A stretch of 64,000 nt of DNA, from assembly GCA_029448655.1 (NCBI GenBank), contig JACCLO010000006.1, positions 620,001 through 684,000 on the forward strand, given 5' to 3'. A program made the translations under genes and the position numbers. Position 1 is the first letter of the stretch. Each line of letters begins with the position of its first letter. Positions 58,354 to 64,000 of the stretch are shown one piece after another. The stretch comes from Wolfiporia cocos (taxonomy: Eukaryota; Basidiomycota; Agaricomycetes; Polyporales; Phaeolaceae). The notes beneath the pieces were generated by a model, which was not told the origin of the DNA, searched no databases, and saw only the letters and a program-made list of their open reading frames with translations.

Positions 58354-58954
58354 TGTCACAGACCTACCAGTCTGTGCAACCTTGGCTACAGGGGAACCCC
58401 CACAAGCCTGCATAGGCGCAAGACGACGCGCAACGTCATACTCATAGGTCAACTGGACAAGCTCATAGGACAACCTGACTTGCCATTGGGCGAGCAGGTC
58501 CCCAGTTGCCAAGTCCCCAGACGGCCAAGGCGCAGACTCACAGACTAGCAGACAAGATAGGGCCCTGGGCCAGCAGTAATGCAGACTAGATGGTAAGAGA
58601 GGAGCCATAGGCTCAATGACGAGAATTTCAAAGATGGGGGTAAGCCCCATCTTGTCGTAGATTATATACATGTGGAGAGAGCGGAGCGGGTTACCCTAAA
58701 GTCATGGCCTGTGCGCATGTAACTACTGGTGACCGTGATGCTACGCTACATGTATCTAAGTGTGACCCTTGCACGTGAGTACCTGGTACGCGTGCCACCT
58801 AACGGGCGCTCATCTACTAGGTCATGTGGTCTGTGGAAGTATCTTGGGCGCGACGAAGGAGGTGACTATGGAGAGAGGAGCGCGCGTGCGTACAGCGGCG
58901 CCCATACATACATAGCGAGGGATGAGACGTACCCCCTACAGGATATCCGTGACA
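58354..58954 (-). mobile_element. solo LTR, family D (TSD TCATG)
   Basis: 601 bp, TGTCACAG ... CGTGACA, flanked by TCATG (58349-58353; 58955-58959). It is very similar to the copy at 32515-33115. Confidence 0.92.
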
Positions 58955-59167
58955 TCATGGTGCTTACAAGAGATCAGTAAGCAGCAGGTGATTCAACAAC
59001 GTCATAGTCTAGATGATGGACGGCATGGAAGGGGATGGAAACCAATGGAATGTTTGGTACTAGTGGTGCATGATGTGGCTACATCGTAACGGAGAGATAA
59101 GATAAGAGATAAGATGGCAATCAACGGCTGTTAACACAAGTGTGGTGATAGCTACAGGATAAGTGCA

Positions 59168-59438
59168 TGTCACAGATCGTCCGAGCAGGACTCTACGACG
59201 TCCCCAGTACATAGTTGCCCGCGATTGCCTCGAGCCGCGGTCACACTGTACGTTTACTTTCCTCTTCGTCTCCCTAGATACCGAGCAGATCACCTGATCC
59301 AGTAGATACTAGCGCTCTGGGGCAGCATGCACTCGCACCACCCACTCATGGTCACTCCCTGTCACGAGTAGTTACATTAGCGTTACAGTCTGGCACGTTC
59401 CCTTAGATACGGTGCAAGAGGGAAAAAAGAGCAGGTAG
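59168..59438. other. left part of an LTR-like unit
   Basis: Starts TGTCACAGATCG at 59168; a run of overlapping GATAAG motifs lies just upstream (59092-59115). Its right end is not in view because further LTRs begin at 59439. Confidence 0.4.
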
Positions 59439-60238
59439 TGTCACAGACGTACCACGTCTGTATGACCCTGTCTACAGGGGAGATCCTACAAGCCTGACAA
59501 GGCAGTGTACCTGCCGACCAGCGGTGAACGCAGAGGCTAACAGGGAGTGCACTAAGGCGACATCCCTAGTATACGTCGACATAGTGGGCGAGCACACAGA
59601 CAAGCAAGACTTAGAGTGATCTTCTGTGGGACTCACCAAGCCTGTATCCTTGATGTCATAAGGCGACTTGGAGAGGAGAAGACCCAATGCGCAGCAGAAT
59701 GGTGAGAGTTATTCTACGGTGCAAGCCGAGAATAATAGAACTAGAGTTATAGGGCATCAAGCCCCTAGTTATATACATGTTTATGGGAAGGTCACGTGCT
59801 ACTAACTAGTCGTTACCTTTCCGGGTTATGTGGCTTTGCCAAAGGGCGAAGCTTATCTTATCTACTTTGTTTGGACTCTATCTACAATGGCCATGATGGG
59901 CCCTAATGGCCGCACCAATAGTAGGAGAGGGATTTGTGTTGTTATCTCTTAGTAACGCGGGTGCAGCCCGGGTATAGAGGAAGCCGTACGCCGGTACCTT
60001 GCGGTATAATGGCTAGTGGACGGACTTCGTGTGATGACCAAGGCGAGACACCGAGGTCGTTATGCTATTGGACCGATAGGTACCGTAGCATGTGTTATGT
60101 CCGGACCGGAAGGTTACCGGGACATGTGTTGGTCTTAGCCATGAGGCGAGGACCGGTCTTTGGGCAACGCCATGATGGCAGAAGCCCGGAGGTTGGCAAC
60201 GCCATGATGGAGAAGCCGGGCATTGGTATGTACCGATG

Positions 60239-61328
60239 TGTCACAGATTTATCTGGGGCTTACAGCATTTTTCCTACGATTATAGCAATTTACCTGGGAT
60301 TTATACGTCTACCTACAAGTTATCTACGGGTTAACTCCCATTGCCACAACGACAAGCTCTTAACTGGGCTTATCAACCACATGACCAGCTTACATAACGC
60401 TACGGTACAACCACGTCCAATAGCAACACTACAGCTACGTCATACAGGTCTCGCCCGTCAGAGCAAGACCAGCCACGTCATAGATCTTAGATCATAATGA
60501 TAGGCCGAGCGCGGCACGCTCGCATAATAATGTCCACATGTACAAACAGTGCCTCGCGGCCTTGTACTATTGGGTCGGCCTTCACGGCTTCCCACCGCCA
60601 TAAGATCCTTGATCACAATGGCACCTCAGGCGCGCCACGCCTTCGCATAATAATGGCAACACGACCATACAGCACTATAATAGCACCAAGGCTATATCGC
60701 TATAGGTCACGGCCTCCTCGGCCTCCCACGGACTTGGTGCTCTCCAAGTCCCGGGCTTCTGCCATCACGGCGTTGCCCAAACACCGGTCCTCGCCTCACG
60801 GCTAAGACCAATACACGCCCCGGTAACCATCCGGACCGGGCTGTAACACATGCCACGGTACTACCCGTCCAATGGCATAACGACCTCGGCGTCCCGCCTT
60901 GGTCATCACACGAAGACCGGCCAATCGCCATTATACCTCACGGTATCCGGCAACCGGCTTCCTCTATACCCGGGCTGCGCCCGCGTTATCACAACAATAA
61001 AGACATAATCCCTCTCATACGATTGGTTCGGCCATTAGGGCCAGCCACGGCCATTCTATGTAGAGTCCATAAACAGTAGATAAGATAAGCTTCGCCCTTT
61101 GGCAAAGCCACATAACCCGGAAAGGTAACGACTAGCTAGTAGCACGTGACCTTCCCATAAACATGTATATAACTAGGGGCTTGACGCCCTATAACTCTAG
61201 TTCTATTATTCTCGGCTTGCGCCGTAGAATAACCTCTCTCATCCTGCTGCGCTGGTATTGCCTCCTCTCTAAGTCGCCTTATCTCAACAATATAGGCACT
61301 TGGTGAGTCCCACAGGCATACTGTGTCA
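60239..61328 (+). mobile_element. solo LTR, family A, inverted inside another A (TSD CGATG)
   Basis: 1090 bp, TGTCACAGATTT ... CTGTGTCA, flanked by CGATG (60234-60238; 61329-61333). It lies head-to-head with its host, so a long inverted repeat of about 0.6 kb results. Confidence 0.92.
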
Positions 61329-61400
61329 CGATGCCGTGTGGGAAGCCGGAGAGGCCGACCCAATAGGACATTGCCTTGCAGCGATGTTTGTGTGTGTTGC

Positions 61401-63111
61401 TGTCACAAACTTTCCTATAGGTTATATGACAGCCCTCGCTATAGGTTGTATGGGCGCTGCTAGGCGTACGACGCTCCTCTGTGCCATAGCCACTGTTACA
61501 GATTTATCTGGGGCTTACAGCATTTTTCCTATGATTATAGCAATTTATCCGGGATTTATACGTCTAACTACAAGTTATCTACGGGTTAACTCCCATTGCC
61601 ATACGACAAGCTCTTAAACTGGGCTTATCAACCACATGACCAGCCTAGACACCGCTACGTCACAAGACTAATGATATCATCGCACTATCATCGGTAACCT
61701 TACGGTCCGATATCCGCAATACATCATATACGTCTAGACAATAGCATCGTCATAGCTACGTCATCCGGTCTCGCCCTTACAAGCCAGACCTGCCACGTCA
61801 TAGATCTTAGATCATAATGATAGGCCGAGCGCGGCACGCTCGCATAATAATGTCCACATGTACAAACATCGCCGCAAGGCATTGTACTATTGGGTCGGCC
61901 TTCCCGGCTTCCCACACGCCATAAGATCCTTGATCATAATGGCACCTCAGGCGCGACACGCCTTCACATAATTATGTCAACACGACCATACAGCACAATA
62001 TTAGCAACAAGGCAATATCGCTATAGGTCACGGCCTTCTCGGCCTCCCACGGACTCGGCGTTCTCCAAGTCCCGGGCTTCTGCCATCACGGCGTCGCCCA
62101 AACACCGGTCCTCGCCTCGCGGCTAAGACCAACACATGTCCCGGTTACCATCCGGTCCGGACATATCACATGCTACGGTACAACCATGTCCAATAGCATA
62201 ACGACCTCGGCGTCTCGCCTTGGTCATCCAACGAAGCATGGCCAATCGCCATTATACCTCACGGTATCCGGCAACCGGCTTCATCTATATCCGGGCTGCG
62301 CCCGCATTACTAACAGATAACCAGCAAAATCCCTCTCTTACGATTGGTTCGGCCATTAGGGCCTACCACGGCCATTGTAGATAGAGAGTCCTAAACATTA
62401 GATAAGATAAGCTTCGCCACTTGGCAAAGCCACATAACCCGGTAAGGCAGTACTAGCTAGTAGCACGTGCCCTCCCGTCACACATGTATATAAGGACCCG
62501 GCTTGACGCCGCTAATCCTTAGTTCTATTATTCTCGGCTTGCGCCGTAGAATAACCTCTCATATCCTGCTGCGCTGGTCTGCTACTTCGTCGCCTATTCC
62601 CTCAACCAATAGGTGGTGAGTCCCACAGTAGATCTGTGTCAGCCACCTCTCACATTACTCCCAGATACTATAGGTCACCTGATCGTTAGGTTAGCGCTGT
62701 AGGGTAGCGCGCGCCTCAGGTAGCTCACGTGTAAGGTCACATTATGTATCACATGTAGCGTAGCATCACGGTCACCTTAGTTACATGCGCACAGGCCAGT
62801 ACTCTAGGGTAGCCCGCTCTGCTGTCTCATACATGTATATAAGATACGACGAGATGGGGCTTACTCCCCATCTCTAAGATTCTCATCAATGGACTAAGGT
62901 CCCTCTCGCACCAACTTTCCTGTGTGTCACTGGCCCAAGGGCCCTGCTCGTCATGCTCGTCTGTGCGCTGCTTCCGTACGTCGCCTCTTAGGAGTCCCCA
63001 CTCTGGGGTACAGCCGACGTCGTCACCGCTGCTGCGGTTGCGCACCACCTTGTAGGGCGTGTAGGATCTCCCCTGAGTCTAGGGTCATACAGACGTGGTA
63101 CGTCTGTGACA
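61401..63111 (+). mobile_element. solo LTR, family D, itself interrupted (TSD GTTGC)
   Basis: TGTCACAAACTT ... CTGTGACA, flanked by GTTGC (61396-61400; 63112-63116). About 558 bp of its own after removing the A copy inside. Confidence 0.92.
61494..62641 (+). mobile_element. solo LTR, family A, innermost (TSD GCCAC)
   Basis: 1148 bp, TGTTACAGATTT ... CTGTGTCA, flanked by GCCAC (61489-61493; 62642-62646). Confidence 0.92.
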
Positions 63112-63621
63112 GTTGCCATAATTATACGAAGGCATGGCGCGCCTGAAATGTCATTGTGATCTAGGATCTTATGACGTGGTTGGTCTAGCTCTGACAGGCG
63201 AGACCTATGACGTAGCGGTGACGATGCTATTGTCTAGACTCCTATGACGTATTGCTGGAAGAGGCACAGCGATGCACGTTGCCTTAGCGATGATGTCATT
63301 AGTCTTGTGACGTAGCATTGTATTAGCTGGTCATGTGGTTGATAAGCCCAGTTAAGAGCTTGTTGTGTGGCAATGGGAGTTAACCCGTAGATAACTTGTA
63401 GTTAGACGTATAAATCCCGGATAAATTGCTATAATCATAGGAAAAATGCTGTAAGCCCCAGATAAATCTGTGACATAGAGGGGCCCCAGGCCAGCAGTCA
63501 CGCAGACAAGTTGGAATGAGAGGGACCTAAGTCCATTGACGAGAATCTTAGAGATGGGGAATAAGCCCCATCTCGTCATAGATTATATACATGAGCGTGG
63601 AGACTACAAGTACTGCCCTAA

Positions 63622-64000
63622 TGTCACAGACTTACCAGTCTATGAGGACCTGCGCAGCAGGGGTATCCCTACATGGCTGACAAGCCAGTGTATGCATCGA
63701 CAAGAGGTGGGCGCAGAGGCTACATGGGTGGATGGAACATCCCTAGTGTACGCTGACGTTGCTGACTAGCACACAGGCGAGGAAGACGATAAGGGCCCCC
63801 GGGGCAGAGACACGCATCACAGCGCAAGATAAGAGAGGAGCATTAACTCATTGACGAGAATCCTAAAGATGGGAAGTAAGCCCCATCTTGCTACATCTTA
63901 TATACAGGGTGGAAGAGCGGAGCGGTCTACCCTAAAGTCATGGCCTGTGCGCATGTAACTATAGTGACCGTGATGCTACGCTACCTGTAACAAAGTGGTG
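63622..64000 (-). mobile_element. LTR, family D, cut by the window edge
   Basis: Begins TGTCACAGACTTACC and follows the family D consensus (chain CCATCTT near 63875, TATATACA near 63900) to the last base. The right end and TSD are outside; the left flank is CCTAA. Confidence 0.8.

Larger units (their letters stand above)
59617..63475 (-). mobile_element. solo LTR, family A, host of two insertions (TSD TAGAG)
   Basis: Starts TGATCTTCTGTGGG and ends AATCTGTGACA, flanked by TAGAG (59612-59616; 63476-63480). Split by the A copy 60239-61328 and the D copy 61401-63111; removing them rejoins the family A sequence. Confidence 0.88.
59439..63621 (-). mobile_element. D-like LTR hosting the second nest (incomplete)
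   Basis: Begins TGTCACAGACGTACC; own sequence is 59439-59616 and 63481-63621, with a D-type core (TTATATACATG near 63584). It is interrupted by the A copy 59617-63475 and by another D LTR at 63622, and its end lies beyond the window. Confidence 0.6.

Noticed and set aside
34444..63475. CRISPR-like regularly spaced repeats
   Set aside because: Repeat units are 0.5-1.1 kb LTRs in both orientations in a eukaryotic genome, without short spaced direct repeats.
29582..64000. Interpretation of TGTCACAG/CTGTGACA units as DNA transposon terminal inverted repeats (MITEs)
   Set aside because: Polypurine tracts, paired LTRs, TATA cores inside the units and u-shaped 5-bp duplications fit LTRs better.

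Overview
This window is fungal nuclear DNA, most likely from a mushroom-forming basidiomycete (Agaricomycetes, perhaps Polyporales). The evidence is GC-rich, densely packed genes with many introns of about 47-65 bp, typical fungal protein families (Zn2Cys6 regulator, Saf4-type CWC16 splicing factor, Nup159-like nucleoporin), and chromodomain Ty3/gypsy debris. All exon models were built by hand from splice signals and reading-frame continuity, without alignments. Positions 1-28733 form a compact gene block of 12 genes. In order they are: an ARID/Swi1-like Gln-rich protein (-, runs off the left edge); a TMEM41/VTT membrane protein (+); an unrecognised protein with an internal duplication (+); a Zn2Cys6 transcription factor (+); a J-domain protein (-); a COG0523/ZNG1-type GTPase (-); a Saf4/CCDC130 splicing factor (-); ribosomal protein uS10/RPS20 (+); an inositol polyphosphate 5-phosphatase (-); a Nup159/Nup214-like nucleoporin (+); a pICln protein (-); and an SH3 protein of the Lsb1/Pin3 type (+). 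Several pairs are divergent over short shared promoters: Saf4/RPS20, 5-phosphatase/Nup159, and pICln/SH3. From about 28.7 kb to the right edge there are no host genes. After about 0.85 kb of AT-rich sequence, the region is a dense nest of LTR elements inserted into each other. I could peel the layers apart because nearly every insertion is flanked by a perfect 5-bp target-site duplication (TSD). The outermost, oldest layer is a plus-oriented Ty3/gypsy pol relic ordered RT, RNase H, integrase, chromodomain, dUTPase (29989-50595, then an LTR). It is split by element E (33626-49876, TSD CCCTG), which is split by a D-type solo LTR (33913-47935, TSD ACGAC), which is split by element C (34444-47891, TSD AATAG), which is split by element B (39302-44966, TSD TTCAA). 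Further solo LTRs sit inside several of these layers. Elements B, C and E keep two LTRs but have internal regions without recognisable gag or pol, so they look non-autonomous. In all three, the 11-12 nt just inside the 5' LTR can pair with the predicted first bases of the element's own transcript. The pairing covaries between families, which suggests Tf1-like self-priming of reverse transcription. Similar solo-LTR nests continue to 64000, including a second nest at 59617-63475. The LTR families share TGTCACAG-type ends, and several share a CATGTATA(T)AA core promoter, which suggests that one autonomous machinery mobilised many sequence-unrelated elements.
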